This document shows, in pieces, positions 39,160-52,865 of a DNA stretch of 64,000 nucleotides. Origin of the DNA: Staphylococcus pragensis (GTDB lineage: Bacteria; Bacillota; Bacilli; Staphylococcales; Staphylococcaceae). Numbering within the stretch: position 1 is the first letter of the stretch; the number at the start of each line of letters is the position of its first letter. A program made the translations under genes and the position numbers. The DNA is taken from NCBI RefSeq assembly GCF_004785665.1, contig NZ_SRPJ01000001.1, positions 496,001-560,000 of the forward strand, given 5' to 3'. The notes beneath the pieces are model-generated. The model saw nothing but the letters and a program-made list of their open reading frames with translations, did no database searches and was not told where the DNA came from.

Positions 39160-39687
39160 ATGTCAGAACGTATCATTATGGATGATGCTGCAATTAAAAG
39201 AACAGTTACACGCATTGCGCATGAAATTCTTGAATACAATAAAGGTACTGAAAACCTTGTATTACTCGGAATTAAAACGAGAGGCGAATTCCTAGCACGA
39301 CGCATTCAAAATAAAATTAATCAAATTGAGCAAAAAAATGTTCCAACCGGTACGATTGACATTACGCATTTCAGAGATGATATTGAAATCACAAACAAAC
39401 AAATTACTAAAGAAGCTATAGACATTGAGGCTGACATCACAGATAAAGTTGTCATCATTATCGACGATGTTCTTTATACTGGACGTACAGTCAGAGCTTC
39501 ATTAGATGCAATATTATTACATTCTCGACCAAATAAGATTGGCTTAGCAGCACTCGTTGATCGAGGGCATCGTGAATTGCCAATTAGAGCAGATTTTGTA
39601 GGAAAGAATATTCCAACTGCTAAAAATGAAGCCGTTTCAGTTTATTTAGATGAAAAGGATTCACGTAACGCAGTAGTAATTGAATAA
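39160..39687 (+). CDS. pyrR: Bifunctional pyr operon regulator PyrR / uracil phosphoribosyltransferase
   Basis: A 175-residue protein. The PRPP-binding motif is [21 protein letters not shown] (near 96-116). [13 protein letters not shown] and [21 protein letters not shown] complete the fold. PyrR binds pyr mRNA loops when UMP is high and has UPRTase activity. AGAGGTGAG precedes the ATG. It is flanked on both sides by PyrR attenuators, so it controls itself and the genes after it. Confidence 0.97.
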   Translation: MSERIIMDDAAIKRTVTRIAHEILEYNKGTENLVLLGIKTRGEFLARRIQNKINQIEQKNVPTGTIDITHFRDDIEITNKQITKEAIDIEADITDKVVIIIDDVLYTGRTVRASLDAILLHSRPNKIGLAALVDRGHRELPIRADFVGKNIPTAKNEAVSVYLDEKDSRNAVVIE

Positions 39688-39689
39688 AG

Positions 39690-39913
39690 ACCTTTTAAAT
39701 CAGTACGAGAGACTGAAAAAGGTGAAGTATTTAATGGTGAGCATGTAAATCGATAATATTAAATAAGTAATTAAATTGTCCCTACACTCACAGTAATTAA
39801 ATGCTTTATCACGTACTTAACAGATAATATTAATGATCAATTTCGTATTATCTATTTAAATGAGTACCAATTTTTTAGTCTCTTTACATTCACAAATGTA
39901 AAGAGACTTTTTT
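39690..39913 (+). promoter_or_regulatory. PyrR attenuator between pyrR and pyrP
   Basis: A loop CAGTACGAGAGACTG (39701-39715) close to the PyrR consensus is closed by ACCTTTT (39690-39696) and AAAAGGT (39717-39723). The terminator pairs AGTCTCTTTACATT (39877-39890) with AATGTAAAGAGACT (39895-39908), then TTTTT. Confidence 0.9.
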
Positions 39914-39932
39914 ATAGAAGGGAAGAAAAAAG

Positions 39933-42168
<2,236 letters not shown>

Positions 42169-42171
42169 AGA

Positions 42172-43446
42172 ATGAAATTAATTAAAAACGCTCAAATTTT
42201 AGATAACGGTGAACTAAAACAGGTTTCAATATTAATTGATGGACAACATATCAAAGAAATTAACAACTCAATTGAAGTAAGCGATGATGTTGAAGTAATT
42301 GATGCACAAGGCCAATTCGTGGCACCTGGATTTGTAGACGTACATGTACACTTACGTGAGCCAGGCGGTGAACATAAAGAAACAATTGAAACTGGTACGA
42401 AAGCGGCAGCTCGTGGTGGTTTCACTACAGTATGTCCAATGCCTAATACGCGTCCTGTACCGGATTCAGTTGAAAACATGGGCCGTTTAAATGAACTTAT
42501 TAAAGAAAATGCTCAAGTACGTGTTTTACCATACGCTTCTATAACAATTCGTGAAGCAGGTAAAGAACATGTAGATTTTGAAGCTTTAGCTAAAGAAGGT
42601 GCTTTCGCTTTCACTGATGATGGTGTAGGTGTGCAAGAAGCTGCTATGATGTATGAAGCGATGCAACAAGCTGCTAAAGTAAACAAAGCTGTAGTGGCCC
42701 ACTGTGAAGATAACAGTTTAATCTACGGTGGTGCGATGCATCAAGGTAAACGTAGTGAAGAATTAGGTATTCCTGGTATCCCTAATATTTGTGAAGCGGT
42801 ACAAATTGCTAGAGATGTGTTATTAGCAGAAGCTGCAGACTGTCACTACCATGTATGTCACGTTTCTACTAAAGAAAGTGTTAGAGCAATTCGTGATGCT
42901 AAAGCAGCAGGCATCCATGTTACAGCAGAAGTAACACCTCATCACTTATTACTAACAGAAGATGATGTACCAGGTGATGATGCCATTTTCAAAATGAATC
43001 CGCCTTTAAGAAGTAAAGAAGACAGAGAAGCGTTATTAGAAGGGTTATTAGATGGTACAATCGATTGTATCGCAACAGACCATGCGCCTCATGCCAAAGA
43101 AGAAAAAGCACAACCAATGACGAAAGCACCATTCGGTATTGTGGGTAGTGAAACTGCATTCCCATTATTATACACACACTTTGTGAAAAATGGAGACTGG
43201 ACACTTCAACAATTAGTTGATTATTTAACTATTAAACCTGCCGAAACATTCAATTTACCATATGGTAGATTAGAAGAAGGAAGCTTTGCTGACTTAACAA
43301 TTATTAACTTAGATGAAGAACGCGAAATCAGAGGCGAAGACTTCTTATCTAAAGCAGATAACACACCATTCATTGGATATAAAGTATACGGTAATCCAGT
43401 ATTAACAATGGTTGAAGGCGAAGTTAAATTTAAGGAGGATAAGTAA
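42172..43446 (+). CDS. pyrC: Dihydroorotase
   Basis: A 424-residue class I dihydroorotase that cyclises carbamoyl-aspartate. Zinc ligands lie in [11 protein letters not shown] (near 57-66), AHCEDN (near 178), HVCHVST (near 231) and the catalytic Asp in ATDHAPH (near 304). The [11 protein letters not shown] segment is typical of the type I enzyme. GGGGAG precedes the ATG. carA begins one base after its stop. Confidence 0.97.
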   Translation: MKLIKNAQILDNGELKQVSILIDGQHIKEINNSIEVSDDVEVIDAQGQFVAPGFVDVHVHLREPGGEHKETIETGTKAAARGGFTTVCPMPNTRPVPDSVENMGRLNELIKENAQVRVLPYASITIREAGKEHVDFEALAKEGAFAFTDDGVGVQEAAMMYEAMQQAAKVNKAVVAHCEDNSLIYGGAMHQGKRSEELGIPGIPNICEAVQIARDVLLAEAADCHYHVCHVSTKESVRAIRDAKAAGIHVTAEVTPHHLLLTEDDVPGDDAIFKMNPPLRSKEDREALLEGLLDGTIDCIATDHAPHAKEEKAQPMTKAPFGIVGSETAFPLLYTHFVKNGDWTLQQLVDYLTIKPAETFNLPYGRLEEGSFADLTIINLDEEREIRGEDFLSKADNTPFIGYKVYGNPVLTMVEGEVKFKEDK

Positions 43447-43447
43447 A

Positions 43448-44548
43448 ATGCTTGAACGACGTTATCTTGTATTAGAAGATGGGACATTTTATGAAGGTTA
43501 TAAATTAGGATCAGATGAATTATCTATTGGTGAGATTGTATTCAACACAGCAATGACTGGTTATCAAGAAACAATTTCTGACCCATCTTATACAGGTCAA
43601 ATCGTGACCTTTACTTACCCATTAATTGGAAATTATGGGATTAATAGGGATGATTTTGAATCATTAACACCTACATTAAATGGTGTAGTAGTGAAAGAAG
43701 CAAGTACTCACCCAAGTAATTTTAGAAAGCAAAAAACATTACATGAAGTACTTGAACAATACAAGATTCCAGGAATTTCAGGCGTAGATACACGTAGTAT
43801 TACACGTAAAATCAGACAACATGGTGTATTAAAAGCTGGATTCACTGATAATAAAGAAGAAATTGAACAATTAGCTGAAAGCTTAAAAACAGCGGAGTTA
43901 CCTCGCGATGAAGTGACGACAGTTTCAACAAAAACGCCATACGTTTCAACTGGTTCAGACTTAAGCGTTGTGTTATTAGACTTTGGTAAGAAACAAAACA
44001 TTGTGCGTGAATTAAATTCAAGAGGGTGTAACGTAACTGTTGTACCATATGATACGTCAGCAGAAGAAATTTTAGCAATGGCTCCAGATGGTGTAATGTT
44101 ATCCAACGGCCCTGGGGATCCAGATGAAGTAGATGTAGCATTAGATATGATTAATGGTATTTTAGGTAAAATTCCATTCTTTGGTATTTGTCTAGGCCAT
44201 CAATTATTCGCATTATCTCAAGGTGCGACATCATTCAAGATGAAATTTGGTCACCGTGGTGCGAACCATCCGGTTAAAGACTTGCGTACTGGTAAAGTAG
44301 ATATTACTAGCCAAAACCATGGGTATGCGATTGATAAAGATTCATTAGCAAATACAGAGTTAGAAGTTACGCATATTGCATTAAATGATGGCACAGTAGA
44401 AGGGTTAAGACATAAAACATTACCTGCATTCTCAGTACAATATCATCCTGAGGCTAGACCAGGCCCAAGTGATTCGAATTACTTATTCGATGAATTTATG
44501 ACAATGATGAAAGAATTTAAAGAAAAGGAGAAAAAAGCAAATGCCTAA
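43448..44548 (+). CDS. carA: Carbamoyl-phosphate synthase small chain (glutaminase)
   Basis: A 366-residue subunit that frees ammonia from glutamine for CarB. The N-terminal domain includes [21 protein letters not shown]. The class I amidotransferase domain has the nucleophile in [16 protein letters not shown] (Cys near 240) and the His/Glu pair in [14 protein letters not shown] (near 327). The ATG at 43448 has AAGGAGG 10 bases upstream, inside the end of pyrC; an earlier frame start at 43412 lies within pyrC and was rejected. It overlaps carB by 8 bases. Confidence 0.96.
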   Translation: MLERRYLVLEDGTFYEGYKLGSDELSIGEIVFNTAMTGYQETISDPSYTGQIVTFTYPLIGNYGINRDDFESLTPTLNGVVVKEASTHPSNFRKQKTLHEVLEQYKIPGISGVDTRSITRKIRQHGVLKAGFTDNKEEIEQLAESLKTAELPRDEVTTVSTKTPYVSTGSDLSVVLLDFGKKQNIVRELNSRGCNVTVVPYDTSAEEILAMAPDGVMLSNGPGDPDEVDVALDMINGILGKIPFFGICLGHQLFALSQGATSFKMKFGHRGANHPVKDLRTGKVDITSQNHGYAIDKDSLANTELEVTHIALNDGTVEGLRHKTLPAFSVQYHPEARPGPSDSNYLFDEFMTMMKEFKEKEKKANA

Positions 44549-47500
44549 ACGTGACGATATTCAAACGATTCTAGTGATTGGATCAGGTCCGATTATTATT
44601 GGACAAGCTGCAGAATTTGATTACGCTGGTACACAAGCGTGCTTAGCACTTAAAGAAGAGGGTTATCGTGTAATTTTAGTTAACTCAAATCCTGCCACAA
44701 TTATGACAGATAAAGAAATTGCAGATAAAGTTTATATCGAACCGTTAACACATGACTTTATTGCTCGTATTATCCGAAAAGAACAACCCGATGCATTACT
44801 ACCAACATTAGGTGGTCAAACGGGATTAAACATGGCGATTCAATTACATGATAGCGGTGTATTAGAAGCAAATAATGTAAAACTATTAGGTACTGAACTT
44901 AAATCAATTCAACAAGCAGAAGACAGAGAATTGTTTAGATCATTAATGAATGATTTAAACGTGCCTGTACCTGAGAGTGATATTGTAAATACAGTAGAAC
45001 AAGCTTTTGCATTTAAAGATGAAGTAGGCTATCCATTAATTGTACGTCCAGCCTTTACAATGGGTGGTACTGGTGGCGGTATTTGCCATAACGATGCAGA
45101 ATTAAAAGAAGTAGTTAGTAATGGTTTACACTACAGTCCTGCTACACAATGTTTAATTGAAAAATCAATCGCAGGTTATAAAGAAATCGAATACGAAGTA
45201 ATGCGTGATAAAAATGACAACGCGATTGTTGTATGTAATATGGAAAATATCGACCCAGTCGGTATCCATACTGGTGACTCGATTGTTGTAGCACCAAGCC
45301 AAACGCTATCTGATGTTGAATATCAAATGTTACGTGATGTATCACTTAAAGTAATCAGAGCATTAGGTATTGAAGGTGGATGTAACGTTCAATTAGCTTT
45401 AGATCCACACTCTTTAAATTATTATATTATCGAAGTTAACCCACGTGTATCACGTTCATCAGCACTTGCGTCTAAAGCAACTGGTTACCCAATCGCTAAA
45501 CTAGCGGCTAAAATCGCAGTAGGATTAACGTTAGATGAAATGTTAAACCCAGTAACTGGCACATCTTATGCTGCCTTTGAACCAGCATTAGACTATGTTA
45601 TTTCTAAGATTCCTCGTTTCCCATTTGATAAATTTGAAAAAGGTGAACGAGAATTGGGTACACAAATGAAAGCTACCGGTGAAGTTATGGCGATTGGACG
45701 TACTTATGAGGAATCATTACTAAAAGCAATTCGTTCATTAGAATACGGTGTACATCATTTAGGCTTACCAAATGGTGAAAGTTTTGACTTAGACTACATT
45801 AAAGAACGTATTGGTCATCAAGATGATGAACGTTTATTCTTCATTGGTGAAGCCATTCGTCGTGGTACAACATTAGAAGAAATTCATAACATGACTCAAA
45901 TCGACTATTTCTTCTTAAATAAATTCCAAAATATCATTAATATTGAACACGAATTAAAAGCGCATCCTGGTGATTTAGAATACCTTAAATATGCTAAAGA
46001 CTATGGTTTCAGTGATAAAGTAATCGCACACCGCTTTGGCATGACAGAAGAAGAAGTATATCAATTACGCCAAGATAATAATATTAAGCCAGTATATAAA
46101 ATGGTAGATACATGTGCCGCAGAATTTGAATCTGCTACACCTTATTATTATGGTACGTACGAAACTGAAAACGAATCAATTGTTACTGATAAAGAAAAAA
46201 TCTTAGTACTTGGTTCAGGTCCAATCCGTATTGGACAAGGGGTAGAATTTGACTATGCTACTGTACATGCCGTATGGGCTATTCAAAATGCTGGATATGA
46301 AGCAATTATCGTGAATAATAACCCTGAAACAGTTTCAACAGACTTTTCAATTTCAGATAAATTATACTTCGAACCATTAACTGAAGAAGATGTAATGAAC
46401 ATTATTAATTTAGAACAGCCTAAAGGTGTGGTTGTACAATTTGGTGGTCAAACAGCAATCAACTTGGCTGATAAATTAGCAAAACATGGTGTTCAAATCT
46501 TAGGTACAACATTAGAAGATTTAAATCGTGCAGAAGATAGAAAAGAATTCGAAGCGTTATTACGTAAGATCGATGTGCCACAACCTAAAGGTAAGACAGC
46601 GACTTCTCCTAAGGAAGCGCTTGAAAATGCCCGTGAAATTGGCTATCCAGTGGTAGTACGCCCATCATACGTTTTAGGTGGACGTGCAATGGAAATCGTA
46701 AATAGCGATGCAGAATTAGAAAACTATATGGAACAAGCGGTTAAAGCGAGTCCAGAGCATCCTGTACTAGTGGATAGATATTTAACAGGTAAAGAAATCG
46801 AAGTAGACGCGATTTCAGACGGTGAAACAGTGATTATCCCTGGTATCATGGAACATATCGAACGTGCAGGTGTGCACAGCGGTGACTCAATCGCAGTTTA
46901 TCCACCACAAACATTAAGTCAAGAAGATATTGATACTCTAGAAGACTACACAATCAAATTGGCTAAAGGTTTAAACATTGTAGGTTTAATTAATATTCAA
47001 TTCGTAATCGCACATGATGGTGTCTATGTATTAGAAGTGAACCCACGTGCTAGTCGTACAGTCCCATTCTTAAGTAAAATCACTGATATTCAAATGGCAC
47101 AATTAGCAATGCAAGGGATTATGGGAACTAAGTTGAAAGATTTAGGTTACAAACAAGGGGTGCAACCTTATTCAGAAGGCGTATATGTTAAAGCACCAGT
47201 ATTCAGCTTCAATAAATTAAAAAATGTAGATGTGACGCTTGGACCTGAAATGAAATCTACCGGTGAAGTTATGGGTAAAGACATGACATTAGAAAAAGCT
47301 TTATATAAAGGCTTAACTGGTAGTGGTGTAGAAGTCAAAGATCACGGTACTGTATTAATGACAGTAAGCGATAAAGATAAAGAAGAAATTGTTAAAATAG
47401 CACATCGTTTAAATGAAGTAGGCTATAAAATCTTAGCTACAGAAGGTACAGCTAAAAAATTAAAAGAACAACACATTCCAGTTGAAGTCGTAGGTAAAAT

Positions 47501-47714
47501 CGGTGGAGAAGATGATTTACTAACACGCATTCAAAATGGAGAGGTACAAATTGTAATTAATACAATGACAAAAGGTAAAGAAGTAGAAAGAGATGGTTTC
47601 CAAATCCGTCGTACTACTGTAGAAAATGGTGTACCTTGCTTAACGTCATTAGACACTGCAAGCGCATTGACAAATGTGATTGAAAGCATGACATTCACAA
47701 TGAGAAATATGTAA
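44541..47714 (+). CDS. carB: Carbamoyl-phosphate synthase large chain
   Basis: A 1057-residue enzyme with two homologous ATP-grasp halves. Half 1 starts [21 protein letters not shown] (near 10-30) and half 2 [20 protein letters not shown] (near 554-573). The paired [20 protein letters not shown] and [17 protein letters not shown] mark the ATP sites. The C-terminal MGS-like domain (about 930-1057) is allosteric. It supplies carbamoyl phosphate for both pyrimidine and arginine synthesis. AAGGAG lies in the end of carA. Confidence 0.97.
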   Translation: MPKRDDIQTILVIGSGPIIIGQAAEFDYAGTQACLALKEEGYRVILVNSNPATIMTDKEIADKVYIEPLTHDFIARIIRKEQPDALLPTLGGQTGLNMAIQLHDSGVLEANNVKLLGTELKSIQQAEDRELFRSLMNDLNVPVPESDIVNTVEQAFAFKDEVGYPLIVRPAFTMGGTGGGICHNDAELKEVVSNGLHYSPATQCLIEKSIAGYKEIEYEVMRDKNDNAIVVCNMENIDPVGIHTGDSIVVAPSQTLSDVEYQMLRDVSLKVIRALGIEGGCNVQLALDPHSLNYYIIEVNPRVSRSSALASKATGYPIAKLAAKIAVGLTLDEMLNPVTGTSYAAFEPALDYVISKIPRFPFDKFEKGERELGTQMKATGEVMAIGRTYEESLLKAIRSLEYGVHHLGLPNGESFDLDYIKERIGHQDDERLFFIGEAIRRGTTLEEIHNMTQIDYFFLNKFQNIINIEHELKAHPGDLEYLKYAKDYGFSDKVIAHRFGMTEEEVYQLRQDNNIKPVYKMVDTCAAEFESATPYYYGTYETENESIVTDKEKILVLGSGPIRIGQGVEFDYATVHAVWAIQNAGYEAIIVNNNPETVSTDFSISDKLYFEPLTEEDVMNIINLEQPKGVVVQFGGQTAINLADKLAKHGVQILGTTLEDLNRAEDRKEFEALLRKIDVPQPKGKTATSPKEALENAREIGYPVVVRPSYVLGGRAMEIVNSDAELENYMEQAVKASPEHPVLVDRYLTGKEIEVDAISDGETVIIPGIMEHIERAGVHSGDSIAVYPPQTLSQEDIDTLEDYTIKLAKGLNIVGLINIQFVIAHDGVYVLEVNPRASRTVPFLSKITDIQMAQLAMQGIMGTKLKDLGYKQGVQPYSEGVYVKAPVFSFNKLKNVDVTLGPEMKSTGEVMGKDMTLEKALYKGLTGSGVEVKDHGTVLMTVSDKDKEEIVKIAHRLNEVGYKILATEGTAKKLKEQHIPVEVVGKIGGEDDLLTRIQNGEVQIVINTMTKGKEVERDGFQIRRTTVENGVPCLTSLDTASALTNVIESMTFTMRNM

Positions 47715-47725
47715 ATAATCAGTAA

Positions 47726-47783
47726 GAACGACAAAGCAGAATAAGGTTTGGACTTTACAAACCTTAAACTGTTTTCGTCGTTC
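47726..47783 (+). other. Hairpin between carB and pyrF
   Basis: GAACGAC (47726-47732) pairs with GTCGTTC near 47777-47783, and AAGGTTTG pairs with CAAACCTT inside it. There is no T run (CATTTTCAAAA follows). It may be an mRNA processing or stability structure inside the operon rather than a terminator. Confidence 0.55.
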
Positions 47784-47805
47784 ATTTTCAAAAGGAGCTT
47801 TATAA

Positions 47806-48498
47806 ATGAAGGATTTACCAATTATCGCTTTAGATTTTGAATCTGCGGATAAAGTAAACACGTTTCTTGATCAATTTGATGAACCATTATTTGTGAAAAT
47901 TGGCATGGAATTATTTTATCAAGAAGGTCCAGACTTAATTAAAACGATTAAATCACGTGGACATGATATCTTTCTAGACCTTAAGTTGCACGATATTCCC
48001 AACACCGTGGAGAAAGCAATGGAAGGCTTAGGTAAACTTGATGTAGATTTAGTTAATGTGCATGCTGCTGGCGGTACACAAATGATGGAGGCAGCTATAC
48101 GTGGTTTACGTAAATATAGTAAAGACACAAAGATTATAGCGGTAACTCAGTTAACTTCTACTACTGAAGAGATGTTGCATAACGAACAAAATATTCAAAC
48201 ATCAATTGAAGAAGCCGTATTGAATTATGCGACATTAACACAGAAAGCTGGACTTGACGGTGTCGTATGTTCACCACTTGAAGCGGAATTATTAACAAAT
48301 GAGTTAGGTTCAGACTTTTTAAAAGTAACACCAGGGATCAGACCACAAGGGGCAGCGGTAAATGATCAAAAAAGGATTACTACACCAGAAGATGCTAAAC
48401 AATTAGGGGCAACGCACATTGTAGTTGGACGTCCAATTACACAAAGTCAAAATCCAGTAGAAAGTTATAACAATATTAAAGAAAGTTGGTTAGGTTAA
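47806..48498 (+). CDS. pyrF: Orotidine 5'-phosphate decarboxylase
   Basis: A 230-residue TIM-barrel enzyme that converts OMP to UMP. The catalytic DxKxxD is in [17 protein letters not shown] (Lys near 60). [23 protein letters not shown] and the phosphate-binding [16 protein letters not shown] and [14 protein letters not shown] follow. AAAGGAG precedes the ATG. It is one base from pyrE, so the last two steps of UMP synthesis are translated together. Confidence 0.97.
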   Translation: MKDLPIIALDFESADKVNTFLDQFDEPLFVKIGMELFYQEGPDLIKTIKSRGHDIFLDLKLHDIPNTVEKAMEGLGKLDVDLVNVHAAGGTQMMEAAIRGLRKYSKDTKIIAVTQLTSTTEEMLHNEQNIQTSIEEAVLNYATLTQKAGLDGVVCSPLEAELLTNELGSDFLKVTPGIRPQGAAVNDQKRITTPEDAKQLGATHIVVGRPITQSQNPVESYNNIKESWLG

Positions 48499-48499
48499 A

Positions 48500-49108
48500 A
48501 TGGCAAAAAACATTGCGAAATCTTTATTAGATATTGAAGCAGTTACATTATCACCAAACGATTTATATACATGGAGTTCAGGTATTAAATCACCTATCTA
48601 TTGTGATAACCGTGTAACATTAGGTTATCCTGAAGTACGTGAAGCAATTCGTGATGGCTTAAGCCAGTTAATCACTGATAAGTTTGATCACGTTGACGTT
48701 GTTTCAGGTACTGCGACAGCTGGTATTCCTCATGCTGCTTATATCTCTGAGAAATTAAGTTTACCGATGAACTATGTACGTTCTAAAAGTAAAAGTCATG
48801 GTAAACAAAATCAAATCGAGGGCGCTCAAAGTAAAGGTAAAAAAGTAGTAGTGGTTGAAGATTTAATTTCCACTGGTGGATCATCAATTACTGCGGTAGA
48901 AGCTTTACAAGAAGCAGGTGCAGAAGTAGTAGGTGTAGTAGCTATTTTCACTTATGGTTTAGCTAAAGCAGATAAAATGTTTAAGGACATTGGCGTACCT
49001 TTCTATACATTAAGTAACTATAATGAATTAATCGAAGTAGCTCGTGAAGAAGGTAAAATTTCTGAAGAAGATATTCAAACGTTAGTTGATTGGAGAGACA
49101 ACTTATAA
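48500..49108 (+). CDS. pyrE: Orotate phosphoribosyltransferase
   Basis: A 202-residue enzyme that joins orotate and PRPP to form OMP. The PRPP-binding motif is [23 protein letters not shown] (near 113-135). [13 protein letters not shown] (near 27) and [18 protein letters not shown] (near 93) are substrate-contact loops. It directly follows pyrF and is the last pyrimidine enzyme of the operon. A small conserved gene follows after 29 bp. Confidence 0.97.
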   Translation: MAKNIAKSLLDIEAVTLSPNDLYTWSSGIKSPIYCDNRVTLGYPEVREAIRDGLSQLITDKFDHVDVVSGTATAGIPHAAYISEKLSLPMNYVRSKSKSHGKQNQIEGAQSKGKKVVVVEDLISTGGSSITAVEALQEAGAEVVGVVAIFTYGLAKADKMFKDIGVPFYTLSNYNELIEVAREEGKISEEDIQTLVDWRDNL

Positions 49109-49137
49109 TAAGCTATGTCTAAAGGGGGTAGTGAATA

Positions 49138-49365
49138 TTGACTACTGATAAAGAGAAAAATCATTTTTATAATAAGATGCGACATGTGAATGATTTTTTA
49201 TATAGTGAAACTAATTTTAAAACCCCAGACCAGAGATTAACGGTTGATGAAAGTATCGAAAGCATTCACAATGAGAGTAACAAAACAAGTATGGAGGCTT
49301 TCGAACATACTATTGATTTTTTCAAAAAAGCAAAAGAATCTTTACGCCAAAAAGGCGAAATTTAA
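49138..49365 (+). CDS. Small conserved hypothetical protein downstream of pyrE
   Basis: A 75-residue soluble, mostly helical and highly charged protein (MTTDKEKNHFYNKMRHVNDF; ending FFKKAKESLRQKGEI). There is no signal peptide, membrane helix or known motif. The start is TTG 49138, 8 bases after GGGGG. It lies 29 bp after pyrE and just before the operon terminator, so it is probably the last cistron of the pyr operon. I recognise no function. Confidence 0.7.
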   Translation: MTTDKEKNHFYNKMRHVNDFLYSETNFKTPDQRLTVDESIESIHNESNKTSMEAFEHTIDFFKKAKESLRQKGEI

Positions 49366-49373
49366 AAAGACAA

Positions 49374-49436
49374 AATGGTACATATCACGACAGCTGTTTA
49401 AATACAGATATAGTCGTGTATGTACCATTTTTTTAG
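49374..49436 (+). terminator. Terminator of the pyr operon
   Basis: AATGGTACATATCACGAC (49374-49391) pairs with GTCGTGTATGTACCATT (49413-49429), with one bulged A, followed by a T run. It closes the pyrE plus small-gene transcript. Confidence 0.93.
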
Positions 49437-49437
49437 T

Positions 49438-49478
49438 TATAAAAAAACGCCACTAAGTGAATTCCTTTTATGGCGTTT
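49438..49478 (-). terminator. Minus-strand terminator of the small peptide gene
   Basis: TGGCGTTT (49471-49478) and AAACGCCA (49445-49452) form the stem. Read leftwards it is followed by TTTTTTT (the A run at 49441-49447). It lies 22 bases after the stop codon of the 27-residue ORF. Confidence 0.75.
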
Positions 49479-49499
49479 AAATGTAATCAGAAAATATTA

Positions 49500-49583
49500 T
49501 TAACGAATAAAAATTTTAATTAAGACCCATCCTATTAATAACACAATACACATAGATAATAGGGGAATAACAAAATGCATCAT
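49500..49583 (-). CDS. 27-residue single-helix membrane peptide
   Basis: An ORF of 28 codons starting ATG-ATG with product MMHFVIPLLSMCIVLLIGW then VLIKIFIR. It is almost wholly hydrophobic with a Lys and an Arg at the end, like one membrane helix with a positive C terminus. GGAGG (plus-strand 49593-49597) is 9 bases upstream of the start. A minus-strand terminator ends the unit near 49440. The shape resembles type I toxin peptides or small membrane regulators, but no family is recognised. Confidence 0.6.
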   Translation of the reverse strand: MMHFVIPLLSMCIVLLIGWVLIKIFIR

Positions 49584-49747
49584 TATAAAAAGCCTCCAAT
49601 TTAACTTTCTTTAATTGTAACGATAATACAAAATAAGTCAAAAAAATAAGTTTTAGGAAGTATTATGTAAGATTGAAATTTTGTTAAATTATTCATGAAT
49701 AGTTTAGAATAATAATATGAATATAAAGAAAACGCAGGGGGATTATA

Positions 49748-50152
49748 ATGGAAATACCTAAAATAACAACATTTTTAATGTTTAATAATCAAGCTGAAGA
49801 AGCAATTAATTTATATACAAGCCTATTCGAAAATAGTGAAATTTTAACTATGGTGAAATATGGAGAAGAAGGACCAGGCGTGCCAGGGACAGTACAACAT
49901 TCTATCTTTACGTTGAATGGACAAGTATTTATGGCAATTGACGCTAATAATGGTGAAGAATTACCTATGAATCCATCCATTTCACTATATATCACTGTAG
50001 ATAATGCGATGGAAATGGAACGTTTATTTAGCGGATTAAAAAAGGAAGGCGCTATTTTAATGCCAAAAACAGCAATGCCACCATTTAGAGAATTCGCTTG
50101 GGTACAAGACAAGTTTGGTGTGAGCTTCCAATTAGCTCTACCAGAAAAATAA
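49748..50152 (+). CDS. VOC-superfamily (PhnB-like glyoxalase fold) protein
   Basis: A 134-residue protein of the PhnB/YjdN group. It has the paired beta-alpha-beta-beta-beta modules: TTFLMFNNQAEEAINLYTSLFENSEIL (1-35), VQHSIFTLNGQVFMAID (near 53), SISLYITVDNAMEMERLFSGL (near 79) and FAWVQDKFGVSFQLALPEK at the end. Members include metal-dependent enzymes and resistance proteins; neither substrate nor metal site is clear here. GGGGGATTATA precedes the ATG. Confidence 0.85.
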   Translation: MEIPKITTFLMFNNQAEEAINLYTSLFENSEILTMVKYGEEGPGVPGTVQHSIFTLNGQVFMAIDANNGEELPMNPSISLYITVDNAMEMERLFSGLKKEGAILMPKTAMPPFREFAWVQDKFGVSFQLALPEK

Positions 50153-50203
50153 AGTGTACGATTGATATAATGTACTTAATAACATAATTCTATAGAAAGA
50201 TAT

Positions 50204-50260
50204 AAGGCACTGCGCAAATTTTGTTTAGCAATAAATAAATGACGCGAAAGTGCCTTTTTG
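50204..50260 (+). terminator. Terminator after the VOC gene
   Basis: AAGGCACT (50204-50211) pairs with AGTGCCTT (50249-50256), with GCGC/GACGCG pairing inside, followed by TTTTTG. The loop is long. Confidence 0.7.
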
Positions 50261-50339
50261 TTTTAAAGATTGTTGATAAATAATTTACAGAATAAGTGAA
50301 TAGATATTTCGTCTTATAGAACTGCTTTACAATCAAAAT

Positions 50340-50378
50340 AAAATTATCCACGCTATAAGCAATTTATAACGTGGATAA
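50340..50378 (-). terminator. Terminator of rqcH
   Basis: On the minus strand TTATCCACG pairs with CGTGGATAA (plus 50370-50378 and 50344-50352), with an inner TATAA/TTATA stem and TTT after it. It lies just after the rqcH stop. Confidence 0.8.
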
Positions 50379-50385
50379 ACAATTT

Positions 50386-52083
50386 TTATTTTTGTTTCAT
50401 ACTTTGGATTTTATCGTAATCAGGTGTAGCATAGAGCGTTTTTTGATTATCATATGTGACAAAACCAGGTTTCGCACCTGAAGGTTTGTGAACATTTCGA
50501 ATTTCTGTATAGTCTACTGGTATTTGTCCAGAATTACCGGCTTTAGAGAAGTAACCCGCTAACATTGCTGCTTCTTTAATTGTTTGCTCACTAGGCGCGT
50601 CATTTAAAATCACCACGTGAGAGCCTGGTATATCCTTCGTATGGAACCAAATATGAGATTTTTGAGCTTTACGATTAGTTAAATAATCATTTTGTTTATT
50701 GTTTTTACCAACTAATATCGTATCTCCATCGGTTGATAGATACGTTTGTAGTTGGATCTTTTCATTTTTCTTCTTTTTAACATTTTTACGCTGTTTCATA
50801 AAGCCTTGTTCAGCTAATTCATCTCTAATATCATCTATCTCATCCACTGTAATATGTTCAAGTTGTTGTTCAATATTAGCGAAATAATCAATGTTTTCAC
50901 GTGTTAATTTAATTTGATGATCGAGTTCTCGTTCACGCGTTTTCATGCGATTATACTGCTTATAATAATACTGTGCGTTTACTGAAGGAGACTTCGTTGG
51001 GTTTAAAGGAATCGTCACTTCCTCATTAGTATAGTAATTAAGTGCTGTGACAGACTCATCACCTTGTTTAATACGGTAGATATTAGCCGTAATGAGTTCC
51101 CCATACAATTGTTGCGTATCTTTATCTTTCGCACCTTCATATTCCTCAATCAATTTGTTTAACTTATGTTGTTGCTTTTGAAGTTGCTGTTGAACAAAGC
51201 GCACTAAATCATTCGCACGTTGTTTCACTCGTTCTCGTTCGCCACGCGCATCATAGAAACGGTCTAACAATTCATGTAATGAATCATATATAACGGCATC
51301 ATCTTGGAATTGTTTAAGTTTCATAAAGTAGAAATCTTCTTTACCTGTTTCATGATTTTTATGGAAAATGGGTACAGGTTCCTGGTGTATTTGTTCCATG
51401 ACTTCATCGTATGCTTTAGGCAATGTTTCAGAAGTCATAAATTGATAACGATCTACAATTTCATTTGTAATTAAAGGACTAAAGCCCTCAAATGTAGTTA
51501 ATAGTTGTTTTGCAATTTTACCACTATTAAAATCAATATGTTTTAACGCTTCTTGGCCATCCATTTCAAACGGATTGATTTTATTTTGCGTAGGAGGCGT
51601 TTCATATTGGAAACCAGGCATTACTGTACGATATTGGTTAGTATTAGGTGTTAAATGTTTAAATCCTTCGATAATTTTATAATTGTCATCTACTAAAATG
51701 AGGTTACTGTGTTTACCCATTATTTCAAGAATGACGGTACGATAAATTGTATCTCCAATTTCATCTTTACTTTCAATATCAATCTCTACACGGCGGTCAT
51801 TTCCAATTTGACGCACTGCTTTCACAATGCCACCTTCTAAATGTTTACGGAAGACACGTGCAAACATAGGTGGATCAAACGGATTATCGTATTTTTTATT
51901 AGTTAAATGCATTCTTGAAAAGCTTGGATGTATTGATAACAATAAATGATGGTTTTTACGATTTTGTCGTACAATCATAATTATTGTGTCATTTTCTGGT
52001 TGATTAATTTTGTGAATTCTACCAGAAACTAGAAATTGTAATGAGTCTACTATTTTATTAGTAAATAAGCCATCGTATGCCAT
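50386..52083 (-). CDS. rqcH: Rqc2 homolog RqcH (NFACT family, fibronectin-binding A-like)
   Basis: A 565-residue NFACT protein. The NFACT-N domain (1-270) holds HLLLSIHPSFSRMHLTNKKYDNP. Two coiled coils lie at about 280-330 and 375-430. The NFACT-R domain (about 445-560) has KSHIWFHTKDIPGSHVVILNDAP and AGYFSKAGNSGQIPVDYTEIRNVHKPSGAKPGFVTYDNQKTLY. RqcH binds split 50S subunits and adds C-terminal Ala tails to stalled peptides. Older names call it a fibronectin-binding protein. It is transcribed divergently from gmk. Confidence 0.95.
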   Translation of the reverse strand: MAYDGLFTNKIVDSLQFLVSGRIHKINQPENDTIIMIVRQNRKNHHLLLSIHPSFSRMHLTNKKYDNPFDPPMFARVFRKHLEGGIVKAVRQIGNDRRVEIDIESKDEIGDTIYRTVILEIMGKHSNLILVDDNYKIIEGFKHLTPNTNQYRTVMPGFQYETPPTQNKINPFEMDGQEALKHIDFNSGKIAKQLLTTFEGFSPLITNEIVDRYQFMTSETLPKAYDEVMEQIHQEPVPIFHKNHETGKEDFYFMKLKQFQDDAVIYDSLHELLDRFYDARGERERVKQRANDLVRFVQQQLQKQQHKLNKLIEEYEGAKDKDTQQLYGELITANIYRIKQGDESVTALNYYTNEEVTIPLNPTKSPSVNAQYYYKQYNRMKTRERELDHQIKLTRENIDYFANIEQQLEHITVDEIDDIRDELAEQGFMKQRKNVKKKKNEKIQLQTYLSTDGDTILVGKNNKQNDYLTNRKAQKSHIWFHTKDIPGSHVVILNDAPSEQTIKEAAMLAGYFSKAGNSGQIPVDYTEIRNVHKPSGAKPGFVTYDNQKTLYATPDYDKIQSMKQK

Positions 52084-52238
52084 AATTAATTTCCACCTTC
52101 AATATTTTCATTCATTATATTGTAACATGGTAAAATCATAGCGTCATGAGTTAAGTTTGTCGTTCATACTCTATACAATTCAATCCTCAATGTGATATTA
52201 TATTTAAATAATAGAAGAATAGCTTAGAGAGGTCGTAA

Positions 52239-52864
<626 letters not shown>

Positions 52865-52865
<1 letters not shown>

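Noticed and set aside
43708..44141. Minus-strand frames of about 100-130 codons over carA
   Set aside because: carA is full length with intact catalytic residues; these are its antisense shadows.
50386..52083. Fibronectin-binding adhesin
   Set aside because: The old name FbpA is misleading: the protein has no signal peptide or LPXTG motif and has NFACT-N and NFACT-R domains typical of RqcH.
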